Positions 11,813-21,706 of a stretch of 64,000 nt of DNA are shown piece after piece. A program made the position numbers and the translations under genes. The stretch lies in assembly GCF_025024155.1 (NCBI RefSeq), contig NW_026251713.1:186001-250000 (forward strand), written 5' to 3'. Source of the stretch: Gamsiella multidivaricata. Its lineage: Eukaryota; Mortierellomycota; Mortierellomycetes; Mortierellales; Mortierellaceae. The notes below the pieces were generated by a model. It saw only the letters and a list, made by a program, of their open reading frames with translations. It had not been told where the DNA came from and did no database searches. The stretch's first letter is position 1; the number at the start of each line of letters is the position of its first letter.

Positions 11813-13731
11813 TACATCTGCACTATGTGTTTATAATAAACAGTGCGGAGAAAAAAGAACACAAAAGTGCTATTTAATGCTGCATGTAATAAAATACCTC
11901 GTGTGGGATATGCATTCTCTCTCTCCTCTCTCGCGCCCGCTGCATGCAGCACCATAAGAAACTGTTTGTTTCCAACTGGGCATCCAACCACAGATTGCAC
12001 CCCGCCCCTCCTCCTCCTCTTCCTGTTCGTTTCATTCTCCTCGTGCGGATCAAAAGTGCCGCTGCCAATAAGTCCTGGCTGGCTCCCGTCTCTTGTCAGC
12101 CATGCCTTAATCGCCCCCTTTCCTATTCTCTTTTTGCACCCTTGCAGGGTGAAATAAGAAAACTAAACCAGTGTCCTCAGCGGACTATGTAAGCCAAAAA
12201 GATCTGCAGGTTATTGAAGCTGTCCGAACTTGGCTAGCTACCGATTGCAGTGCAACGACGACAACGACGACGATTCGATGCTAGCCCACAAAGGGTCGTG
12301 TGTTGAAATGGATCCAAGTCCTTAGATTATAGAGTTTCCGCCTGCGAATTGATCCACCTGGACACCTTTTTCTACTTTTCGGTTTTTATCCGTCGGATTT
12401 GATCTGATCTGCCCTTTCGTCTCCTCCAATCCCAGTGCATAGGCCATTCTTATTTGCTCAGGCAGCTCTCTTTGTATCTCTGGTGCTTCGGGTGTTCTTA
12501 ATGCCTGGACGTGGGCAGATGGACAGGAAAAAAAAAAAAAAAAAAAAAGTACGCCAACAAGCGGACCAAATAAAAAAGAGGACCATGGTAGTTATGTGCA
12601 GGGATCAGTTTATGGGCTGGTCCGAGTTGCCCTGCCCTGTCCTGCTCTTTTTTTTTTTTTTCGCAGAGATAGCAAAAAAACCAAGTGCTCTCATGTTCCT
12701 CTCTCTCAGTCCTCTCGATCAAAGTAGAAAAAAATGGCTGCCGATAGCGAGCAATACCAAATTAGACATTCTGTTTATACCGCAGGACAGCGGGTTTCTC
12801 CGTGCCGTAGCCGTACCTGTTGCCATTGTTTGTAAACAATTACCGTAACCCATCCAGGAGTTGTGCCAGCGAAAACAGGATTGTTCCTGTTCGCGCACTA
12901 TTGTAGGCTACAGGAGGACAACGTTGTTACAATAGCAAGTTTGTACCGAACTCCTTCATTCGCCCTCTCTTTCTCTCTCCCTGGCCGTTTATGTTTTGTC
13001 CATCTCTTCTTATCCCTGTATTTTATTTTTAAGTAACAAATTAATCAAGAAGCTGGGCTTTTTCTTTACGGCCACCCTTAGCTTTGATACTGCTGCGCTG
13101 GTGGAACATGTGGGATCTATAACTAGGGACAAAGGGAGAAGGACAGGGAACAAGTCAAAGCACAAGAGCAAAAAAAAAAAAACGTCGCACATGTACGCAA
13201 CTCCTGCGGATATAGCAAAAAAAAAAAATACCACTTGCAAGCAAACGTTAGTATGGAGGGGAAAGAACTCCGAACTTCCTTTTTTTTTTTTACCAAGAAG
13301 CGCACGTACTTTACCTGATGTAAGCGCGCGTACTTTTTTTTTTGAAGCTAAGATGTCGCGTGCCCCCTCGTTCAACATTCCAGTGGGCCACACACCGTTC
13401 GCCCCAACGGTCCGAGTGCGTATTTGTACATGTGTATGTTGTCTGGTATGTTCAGCAGGCATGAGAAAATAGGGGCAGCAGCTTGCATCATCGGCCGCTT
13501 GTCGGTCAACCAAAAAGCACTTTTTTTTTGACTATCGATTCAGTCTTTTTATTATTGGTTTGCAATAAATCTTATAAAGCTGACATGGCGAAAGATCTCT
13601 AGCCGTTGACGCGTCTATCCTTTATGCAAAACAACAACCGCAAAAAAAAAAAGAAAGATGTGTGTCTTCGGTGCTTATTGAAACTTAATACAGTGGAACG
13701 CGACCTGAAATAATCCATGCGCATACGAGCC
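11427..13731. other. 2.3-kb gene-free stretch
   Basis: Between two minus-strand genes. It holds a GA microsatellite, several A and T homopolymers (near 12531-12548, 12650-12661, 13170-13180, 13216-13228, 13280-13290) and mixed sequence. Short frames crossing the homopolymers show no domain-like composition. The part next to 11427 is probably the promoter of the anchored protein. I see no further gene. Confidence 0.5.
11759..11806. repeat. (GA)n microsatellite
   Basis: Twenty-four perfect GA units; equivalent to a CT tract on the minus strand, upstream of the gene that starts at 11426. Confidence 0.9.
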
Positions 13732-15161
13732 TTAGGTCGAGGACGACCTCGTTGGATGCGACTCTGTCCACCATCTCTGCAGCTTATCCAGCAACTCCTG
13801 CTCACGATCCAGCCAGAAATGATCTACACCCTCCACTACATCCAAATGAATGGCTCCATCTGGTCGCTTCAGGGTCCACGAGCGCGCACCTTCGGCTTGC
13901 TTGGGTGAATTCAAGCCCGTATTCGTCTGAAGCCAGGAAAGAAGTGTTTTTGGGCTAGTGAACTGATCCTGTGCACCTGTGATAAAGTACGCCTCCACGG
14001 TGGATTTCTTCTTTCCTTCTGCAGCTGTCTCGGCGACCCCCTGATCATTTGATGATGAGGATGGTGATGCGGGGAATTCTCCTTGAAGAATGGCTCGAGC
14101 TCGCTTGTAGAAGGAGCCTTGTGCGCCTGATGTCAAGAGCCAGGCCACGCCTGCGGGGTAGCTGACCAGAATATATGACGTGGGCAAATGTCCGCTGGTT
14201 GGGTCTGTAGGATTCCTGAGTGGTGGAGGGATGGTGGATGCGATCAGCCCGCCAAATGAAAAGCCCTATACGGTATGGATTGCATATGTCGAAGTTAATA
14301 AAAACCGTGGCCCAAGTTCATTACATTAACGAGAAAGAGCCGCGTCGCATGGTAAACGTGTGCAATGCAAACTTACGCTGAGGATAAACCGAGACAGGAA
14401 AGGAAGTCGCGGTGTATCAACTTGACGACCAGTCTCGTCGAATACCTTTCCATTCCAAGCTGCTGATGCATTTGTGCCGCTTGCATCTCGATCCTCAGTC
14501 TTGCCCAGATGGCTATTTCTAGCGTAGGAGCCGCTCTGTAGAAAATCGACCACTGTCTGATAGTCATCGCGCTCTGCTTCTGCAAACCAAGATGTCTTGC
14601 CCTTCGACCTGCCACAACCTCTATAGAAGGCGAAGCATGTTCTCGCGTCAGATGCAATGCAGTTACGCTATTGTAACAAGTACGCAGGTACCATCTGCCT
14701 GATTCCATGCAGAGGAAACCTTACCGAAAGTTGAACGCACAAATTACACACGACAAGGGCACGGTTTGGGGGCTGGAGCCCTTCTTACGTGACGGAGCTG
14801 CGGTGGCAGGCTCGGCTTCCATGGGATCCGTGTTTTGCTGCTGCTGGTTCGAACCGGCGCTGTTTTTCGTCGAGGATTTGGCTGATACGAGGGAGGATGA
14901 AGAGGTCGACGCGACAAGGTCCTCGCTCATGGCCGTCAGCGAATATGTCTCAAACCACTGCAAGAGGGCGCCGACCACATTGTTGTTATATGACCCGCCG
15001 AGAGGCCCATAAGGATGAGCTATGACAACGCCGGTGTAGGCGTGAGGTTGCGAGGAGACTGTTGTTGGGATGGACAGACAGACCTCGAGAAGGCAATCGT
15101 CGTTCTTTGAAGGAATATAGATCACTGTGCGGTAGCGGCGGGGGATAGGAAGCGAGGCCAT
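13732..15161 (-). CDS. Alpha/beta hydrolase
   Basis: Three exons: complement(join(13732..14265, 14377..14620, 14725..15161)), 404 aa. Both introns are GT-AG and restore conserved motifs. Exon 1 has the early strand VIAHPYGPLGGSYNN and runs into FNFRG, whose arginine codon is split by intron 1, giving the NFRGxGxS segment seen in many alpha/beta hydrolases. Intron 2 ends exactly before the nucleophile elbow GFSFGG (~residues 228-233, Ser230). Candidate acid is Asp327 (ITGAQDQF) and base His376 (VEGVDHFW), giving a complete Ser-Asp-His triad. Two low-complexity insertions (Ser/Gln near 85-125, Ser near 293-300) are unusual and probably loops. No signal peptide, so likely cytosolic. Substrate unknown. 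Confidence 0.88.
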
Positions 15162-15808
15162 TTTAACGTATTGTGAAAAGTTGGAATATGTTGTGCAATA
15201 TGTAGAAAAAGGCAGAGGTTGATGGAGGTAGCAAAGAGGGCTGAATGTCTTTCTTTATTTGCTGGGGTAGTAGTTTCGGCTTGCCCATGTGCCATCGGTT
15301 TTCATTTTCGTCATCTGAACAATCTGAACGAGGCAGCTGATCACCGCCACGACAACCGCTGCACCTTTTCCCCAACCCCTTTTCTCGCGCAAGGCATTTC
15401 GCGACTGATGAGAGTGTACTTTTACTTGGACCAGGATGGCCTCTCTCCTTTATTTCCCTGACTCCTTTCTTTATTTCCTCTCTTTCTTTGCCACCAAAGT
15501 GAGAGGGAGAAGGAAAGAGGACAGACGCGATGCGATTCGGTCCTTGATCGATTGGAAGAAGAGGAAGGAGAAAAAGAGCTAAAACTTCCTTTTTCGAGGT
15601 TGCCTGTACGACTCAGCCCCTCCTCTTCGCCTTGGCAAACAACGCCCACCTTTCACTTTTTTTCTCTCTTTCTCACACACATCCAGACATCTCATCGTAC
15701 TCATCTCACTTCAAACACCAACCCCCACCTGCTCTCCTGCCTGACTCCACTCCACACTTACTCTGTCACCCTTCCTTTTGTATATCGCCTTCACTTCTCT
15801 CAGCTGGT
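15162..15808. promoter_or_regulatory. Divergent promoter region
   Basis: About 650 bases between the start of the hydrolase (-) and of the EI24-like gene (+). The plus-strand side is CT/CA-rich with TTTCTCTCTTTCTC stretches. I see no defined operator or coding exon. Confidence 0.4.
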
Positions 15809-17929
15809 ATGCCCCCTACCGCCGACCCGCTTTGGGAGGGGCTTTCTAGCTTTGGGTCAGGTCTTAAACACCTCTGGGAGGCCTTCCGCTACAAGCACGG
15901 CAGAAATACCAAAAGGACTGCCCTTAGCCTCGCCGTCCGCTGTCTTATCATCCAGACGATCGTCAATGGCCTGACTTACATCTTCCCGAGGTGCTACAGG
16001 ATTGTCAACCAGCTCTTTTTTCCCATAATCCTCCTCTATCGCTACGTCCACCCGGAACCATGGGACAACCTCTTCATAGCCACAGTACGAGCCCTTGGCT
16101 GCTCAGAACGATCCGACGTTCTTGCGAAACCAAAGCCTCAGAGATTCTCTCAAGCACGACAATACTGCGCTCGGTTGTTCAAGGTCATGATCGGCATGCA
16201 TGTCATCGATTTCCTCGTCACTCGCTCAGGTATCCTTTATCTCCCAAGTGCCGGCTTAGGCCTGGTCGCCGTGGACCAGATCCTGCAATACAGGGGCATA
16301 AAAAGCTCGCTTTGGAAAATTGCTGTTCTCTCACTCTTCACTGGACCCCGCTGGCCCGTACTGGTGGTTCAAACACTCCTGTTGCAGCAACTCCTTATGT
16401 ACGAACTACTGCAACCATATCTCGCGCGAGTGAACTTCAAGGGATGGGAGGAGCGTGTTTGGATGTCACAGTACGAACTCGAGCTGCAAGGATTCGCAAT
16501 CGGAGCATGGTATCTGTGCAGCATTCCCTGGATCGGCGTTGCGCTTATCCCACTCATGTTTCCAGCAGTCGCGTTCCTCCTCACTCGATCGTGCGGATTC
16601 ATGGAGAACACAAGAAATGGAGCTGGAGACGACATGATCGAGCGACGGTATCCAGGCGTCAAAACTGTGGCTCTCGGAAAGAGCAAATCTGTCAGTGGAG
16701 ACTGGGAGGAAACCAAGGTTAATACTTTTGTCCGCGGCACCGACACCAAAGCTTTCAAGCCGGAGAAACACAACACGAAAAATTCAGCTACATACATTTT
16801 GGATTGTGGTCACGACGAGCCCGTGGAGAAATGTCAGATTCAAAAGGACAAGGAGGCCTCACAAGTTCTCCGGATGGGGCGATACAGGGATGTGGAAGAG
16901 CGGATAAAACATATGAGAATACATCCCTCTTCACCGTCAAATGGTTGGGATCCACGCCTGTCCTTTGGATCTCCATCCACGCGACATAGCCCGTTTTCAG
17001 GCTCGCAACTCAGTACGGAACAAACGTCAACTTTGACACCGAGCATTACCACCACACCACAGGAGGACCTTACAAAATACAACTTTAGCGACCGGAAAAC
17101 ATTTGATTCGGCGCCATCAGCACCATCGGAGCAGGCGGTTATTGAGACAGAAACCGCTGTTGGACAAGGAGACGTTTTTCGAGAAACACCTTATACAGAT
17201 GTGGATTCTGATTCAGTCGATTTCTCAGCAGCACACAAGGCTAATATGCAAGAACATGACATGCAGGCGAAGGAGGCAAAGCGACAAGCAAAGGAAGCAA
17301 AACGACAAGCCATCGAAGCAAAACAGAGAGCAATGGAAATGAAGCGAAGAGCGATTGAACAAAAGCGCACTGCCAAGGCAATGGGGAAAAAAGAAATGAG
17401 ACGAGCCTCTAGCATAAGAAAGGGCGACCCTGAAGCGTCAAAGGAGAAGCAAGAGGCAAGGGAGACAGGAGAAACACAAGAGAAACAAGAGGAAGAGGAA
17501 GAAGCACAGGAGGAGGAGGAAGAAGTGCAAGAGGAGGAGTGGAATGATTACTATAGACCCACGAATGAGCATGGAGCCAGACCCTTCGATACCTCTAGAG
17601 GTCGAGGTCGAGGTCGAGGGGGACCATGGGGCTGGCACGGAGTTCGAGGCGGACGGGGCGGATGGGATGTTACGAGAGGCGTGAATCGCGGACGAAGACG
17701 CCATCATGAAGGAAGTACAGGAGAAGTTATGGATGTAACTACAGAACAGACGAGTCTCTCAACAATCATCTCTCAAGGTGTGCAGAGTATTGAGGCGTAT
17801 ATGGGTGAACTGCTGCTGGACGTAGGCACTCAAGTAGCAGAGAAATTACGGGCAGCTGTGGTGGACCCAGACAACCCACAGCGCTTCCAGATTCATCTTG
17901 GGGAATTTGAACGAGATGTGGTTCTGTAA
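15809..17929 (+). CDS. EI24/RRT8-like multipass membrane protein with charged and RGG-rich tail
   Basis: Single exon, 706 aa from the ATG at 15809; 59 upstream in-frame codons are Pro/Ser/His-rich leader. Residues ~40-270 have several hydrophobic spans and a layout resembling EI24/LDS-RRT8 membrane proteins (FPIILLYRYVHPEPW, YLPSAGLGLVAVDQIL, FKGWEERVW, IGVALIPLMFPAVAFLLTR). The other ~430 residues are not typical of that family: a Cys/His-containing segment (YILDCGHDEPVEKC), then seven-residue helical repeats of the type KEAKRQA (~485-535), then an almost pure Glu block (~548-578), then an Arg-Gly box (GRGRGRGG, ~600-640). A membrane protein with a coiled-coil and RNA-binding-like tail is inferred; function unknown. 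EI24 assignment is moderate. Confidence 0.65.
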   Translation: MPPTADPLWEGLSSFGSGLKHLWEAFRYKHGRNTKRTALSLAVRCLIIQTIVNGLTYIFPRCYRIVNQLFFPIILLYRYVHPEPWDNLFIATVRALGCSERSDVLAKPKPQRFSQARQYCARLFKVMIGMHVIDFLVTRSGILYLPSAGLGLVAVDQILQYRGIKSSLWKIAVLSLFTGPRWPVLVVQTLLLQQLLMYELLQPYLARVNFKGWEERVWMSQYELELQGFAIGAWYLCSIPWIGVALIPLMFPAVAFLLTRSCGFMENTRNGAGDDMIERRYPGVKTVALGKSKSVSGDWEETKVNTFVRGTDTKAFKPEKHNTKNSATYILDCGHDEPVEKCQIQKDKEASQVLRMGRYRDVEERIKHMRIHPSSPSNGWDPRLSFGSPSTRHSPFSGSQLSTEQTSTLTPSITTTPQEDLTKYNFSDRKTFDSAPSAPSEQAVIETETAVGQGDVFRETPYTDVDSDSVDFSAAHKANMQEHDMQAKEAKRQAKEAKRQAIEAKQRAMEMKRRAIEQKRTAKAMGKKEMRRASSIRKGDPEASKEKQEARETGETQEKQEEEEEAQEEEEEVQEEEWNDYYRPTNEHGARPFDTSRGRGRGRGGPWGWHGVRGGRGGWDVTRGVNRGRRRHHEGSTGEVMDVTTEQTSLSTIISQGVQSIEAYMGELLLDVGTQVAEKLRAAVVDPDNPQRFQIHLGEFERDVVL

Positions 17930-18634
17930 AGACCTTACATATGTAAAAAAAACATGCACGCACACCTATATTATTATGCATATATGAAAATGTAACACCA
18001 GAAACGCATCGATGTCTATCTTCATATTCTTCATATCTGATGTGTCTAAAGAGCGCGCTCTGGGAGGCTGCCCAATGAGAATGCGAAGGCCGCAAGAGCA
18101 GGTTTGCTACTTGCCCAATCCGGTTATATGTTTGAACGTCATCACTTCCAAAATGAGCAATAAGCTTTCGAATCCTCAGTTGTCCAACAAAAATTGTTGG
18201 CCCGCCGAAAAAAAAAATTTTTTGTCTCTCGCACTCGAACGAGCACCCAAGAAAAAAAGACCTGCTGCAGCAACACAACCCCTCATCACCTCAAATCACT
18301 GCCATCGAGGGACGACAATACCGCCCGAGGATCGCATCATTCATCCCATCATCCTTAATCAAAACATCTGCAACTCACTCGTCTCATCATTGCTCATCTA
18401 ATGACCATCCCCTCATTCATAATCATCTTTGCCTGCTATTCCTGCTGAAAAACTACCCTACCTTGCCTTGTCTTTCCTTTTTCTCCCTTTCCCCATTTTT
18501 TCTTATAAACTGCGCAACCCGAAAAAGGCCACACCTGACCCGTACATTCTTGATTTACGTACACACACAACCTGCCAATCAAAACCCATCTTTTATCACA
18601 TACACACCACAGCTGAGTCAGCCCTTGGTTCACT
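17930..18634. other. Intergenic region and 5' leader of EPL1
   Basis: About 700 bases of AT-rich 3' flank followed by pyrimidine-rich, CAC/CAT-rich sequence before the ATG at 18635. No gene recognised. Confidence 0.4.
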
Positions 18635-21083
18635 ATGAAGAACGTCGGGGCCCGTTTCAGGAACCGTAAGATCAACAACAAGCAGCTGTTGCATGTCTAT
18701 CGCGCAGTCGATATCCCTGATCTCGATGAGTCCGTCAGCTTGCAACGCAGTATTCCTCAGACAGAGACCGGTGTTGACAAGGAGGAAGAGTCGGTACGTT
18801 GTCCTGCGATTTTTTATATATTATACATATTTTCCCGCCATTTTTTTTTTTATCTCAACAAAACAAATCTCTATGCGGCCGTGTTCCTTTTGAGTCTGGA
18901 TGAAACTCGTCGTTGTCAGCGCTATCCACATCTTTGCAAACAGCGAACCATTCGCTTACTTCAAAATATGCTTCCGTCGCGTTCCATCGTCATATGCGTG
19001 CTTTATTTGAGTTTGGTTCCTGCCCCAGTTCGGACTGAGCGATCTTGTCTCAATACCTTATCTGAGTTTTGGCGGGAACTGTTCTTGTGTACGGTCTCCC
19101 AGTGCGTGTTAGAATACATATATCACTTTCTAATGATTGACTATGATATATTAATCTATAGGAACACCACTTGCAAGCTGCGATCTCTGCATCCAATCTC
19201 TCGAGTACCACTGGTGAGGCCAAGGCCCTATATATTCCTACCCCTGATGCCAGTCGCAAGATTGAGAACTACCACGACTTCTACAGTCGTGCGTTCACTG
19301 AGCCCTCTACGCTCATTCGATTCTCGTCTACAGTTGAGGACTGTATTGGCTGCCCATACAACATGGACGAGGAGGACGAAAAGTGGTTGAAAGAGTTCAA
19401 CGAGAAGCGGGCTGCAGAGGAGGAGAAGCTGGACGAAGACCACTTTGAACTCATCATGTGGCAGTTTGAGAAGATCACGAACGAGCGCGTTCCCTATCTG
19501 CAGCTTGTAAGTATCATTAAATAGCACCTGTTGCAGTCTGTGTTGAGCTGAAGCCTGTCTGCTAACTCTTGCTCGCTTTATCTTTACTCCTTGTCATGAT
19601 TCATGTAACGCAGGATACCAATCAGATTCCAACCTTTGATGACCTGAAGGCCACGTTCACCGTTCCACAGCTCCTGGCAGTCAGAAACATAGCCTCCGCC
19701 GTTTACCCTTGGTGGCAAGAGAGAAGGATCAAGCGGGGCGGCAAAGTCATCACACCTCAATTGAAGGCAAGTATATTGAGATTGACGCGCGCGTGTTTCT
19801 TCTATACCGATCATGGGTGTTTTGCTAACCTCTTGCTCAACATTCATACTATTTGCTACTGTAGTTCGAGGAGGTGGTGCGCAATGAAGCTGATCCGTAC
19901 CTGTGCTTCCGTCGTCGTGAGAGCAAGCCTATTCGCAAGACCAGACGCACTGACCAACAGTCGATCGAGAAACTCAGGAAGCTGCGAATGGAGATGGAGA
20001 GCGCCCGCAGTTTGCTGGAGATGGTCTCACGCCGCGAGAAAGTTCGCAAGGAATCGCTTGTGCTTGAGCATATGATCTTTGATCAGCGATGCAAGGTGCG
20101 TGAGTACCGGAGAAACCTTGGCATCAAGGACGACGACGACGACTTGCAGCACCAGAAGGTAAGAGATCAAGGCCATGTTCATGTCACTCTATACCATTTG
20201 CACTTTTTCAATTTATCGATGGATTTCTTGGTCAGCGACTAATAATCTGAACCTTCTTTGTATCATCGTTTTTCTGTTCTTTGACGATCTACAGAAGAAA
20301 ATGCGCAAGATGGGAGAGACAAGTGCGACCATCCGCATCCCACTCAACTTCAAGGATCGCGACTCGATGTCCTCGCACGACGACTCCAAGAAAGATCGCT
20401 CGGGTCTTTCTAGCATTGAATCAGAACTTGCCAAGCGTCGTGAGGACGATGTTGGCTGGGAAGATCTCACAGATGTACGTTCTCTCACATACCATTGCAG
20501 ATCTTCTGATATCTGAGGTTATTCTTTGAATGCGTTACTTATGCCCTGTATCTTTTTTTCTATATTTAAATTGCTGGTCTTATTAGAACCCATCCCAACA
20601 ATCCTTCCCCGTACACGTATCGCAGCAATGCTTCAAGCCATTGCGTGCAAGCAAGGATGTTTATTTCAGAAGGCGCATCGGTCGCGGTGGCCGTATCCAT
20701 ATCGACCGCCATCTTAATCGTCCCAGGAATGCGTTCAGGGATCCCTACGATTACTACGACAACATCAAGGACGTCTATGGTTACGACGGCATTAACACCT
20801 TTGACAAGTTCCGCTTCGACGACGACTCATACGATCACCACGATGATATTGTGGATGACTTGCGCGATGGGTATGTGTCTTTACAGCGTTTCTTCGTGGC
20901 AGTATTTGTTTTATAACCGAACACTTGTACTGATGGCTCCTGTTGGTTTTTTTTTTTTTTGTCGTTGGTCGTAGTCTGATCCGTTATCGATGCACACTCT
21001 TGTCCGAGACGGACCTCCGGAGCCTGTCCACATCGACGAGACACCACTTTATCTCGATCGGTCATCCTGGTCATGCACAGTAG
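18635..21083 (+). CDS. EPL1: Enhancer of polycomb-like protein (NuA4 subunit)
   Basis: Seven exons: join(18635..18793, 19162..19506, 19614..19766, 19865..20158, 20295..20474, 20587..20870, 20975..21083), 507 aa. The N-terminal EPcA region is recognisable: FRNRKINNKQLLHVYRAVDI, YIPTPDAS, MDEEDEKWL, FEKITNERVPYL and FEEVVRNEADPYLCFRRRE. In yeast and animals this protein scaffolds the Esa1/Yng2 Piccolo module of the NuA4 histone acetyltransferase in the nucleus. The EPcA core is followed by a charged helix (residues ~240-290) and a basic/aspartate-rich tail. Six introns keep frame. Five are GT-AG, but intron 3 (19767-19864) begins with GC (AAG|GCAAGT) and only this donor gives the conserved ...LK-FEEVV junction. 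At 507 aa the protein is shorter than many ascomycete Epl1 proteins; the C-terminus lacks their long Gln-rich tail. Confidence 0.95.
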
Positions 21084-21658
21084 AGATATCCTCCTGTGCT
21101 CTTGTTCTCCACTCGTTACTTCAATTCGGCAATTTGACCATCCGACTCGCATCTTTCTTTTTCTTTTCTTTTTTTTTTTTTTTTTACTCTTCCTTTCGAT
21201 TTCCTTTTAACACTTGGAGTCTTGCACATAACATTTAGCCTCCTTCCCCTGTACTTTACACCTGCACCAGTATGCCGCGTTTATTCTCGCCGCGTGATCC
21301 TTTGCTTGCACTCATTAACTTTATTGAGATTTCATTCTCCATTGTTCTATCGTTGTTGCTGCTGTTGTCTCTATCATGTTTCCTCTTACTATTATTATTT
21401 TTTATATCTCCGACATTGGTCTTGTATAGTAGTCCTTCGCTCTATGTATAGTACGACCTTAGTGCAATCCCACACACACATATCCATACCAGTTTAGCTA
21501 CGTCCGATCCATAGACGAACAGCGATCAAACAAAAAAAAAAAAAAAACCCCCCTCTACTGTATTGAACAAATTTTAAAGACCGGAACTAGTTATGTGTAT
21601 TATATCGATATATCGCTGTGTCCAAGCCAATCTATGAATTTACTATTTCTACTGCCAT

Positions 21659-21705
<47 letters not shown>

Positions 21706-21706
21706 A
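21084..21706. other. Convergent 3' region between EPL1 and the S41 peptidase
   Basis: T-rich sequence, an A-run at about 21532-21547, and a TAC/TAG trinucleotide repeat that abuts the stop codon of the minus-strand gene. No gene seen. Confidence 0.5.
21660..21705. repeat. (CTA)n trinucleotide microsatellite
   Basis: About 15 units of ACT/CTA. On the minus strand it reads TAG repeats starting one base after the stop codon of the S41 peptidase gene, so it lies at the start of that gene's 3' UTR. Confidence 0.9.

Noticed and set aside
12435..13513. Frames of 130-170 codons on both strands
   Set aside because: They are carried across A and T homopolymers as Lys or Phe runs, and the two strands overlap; no domain visible.
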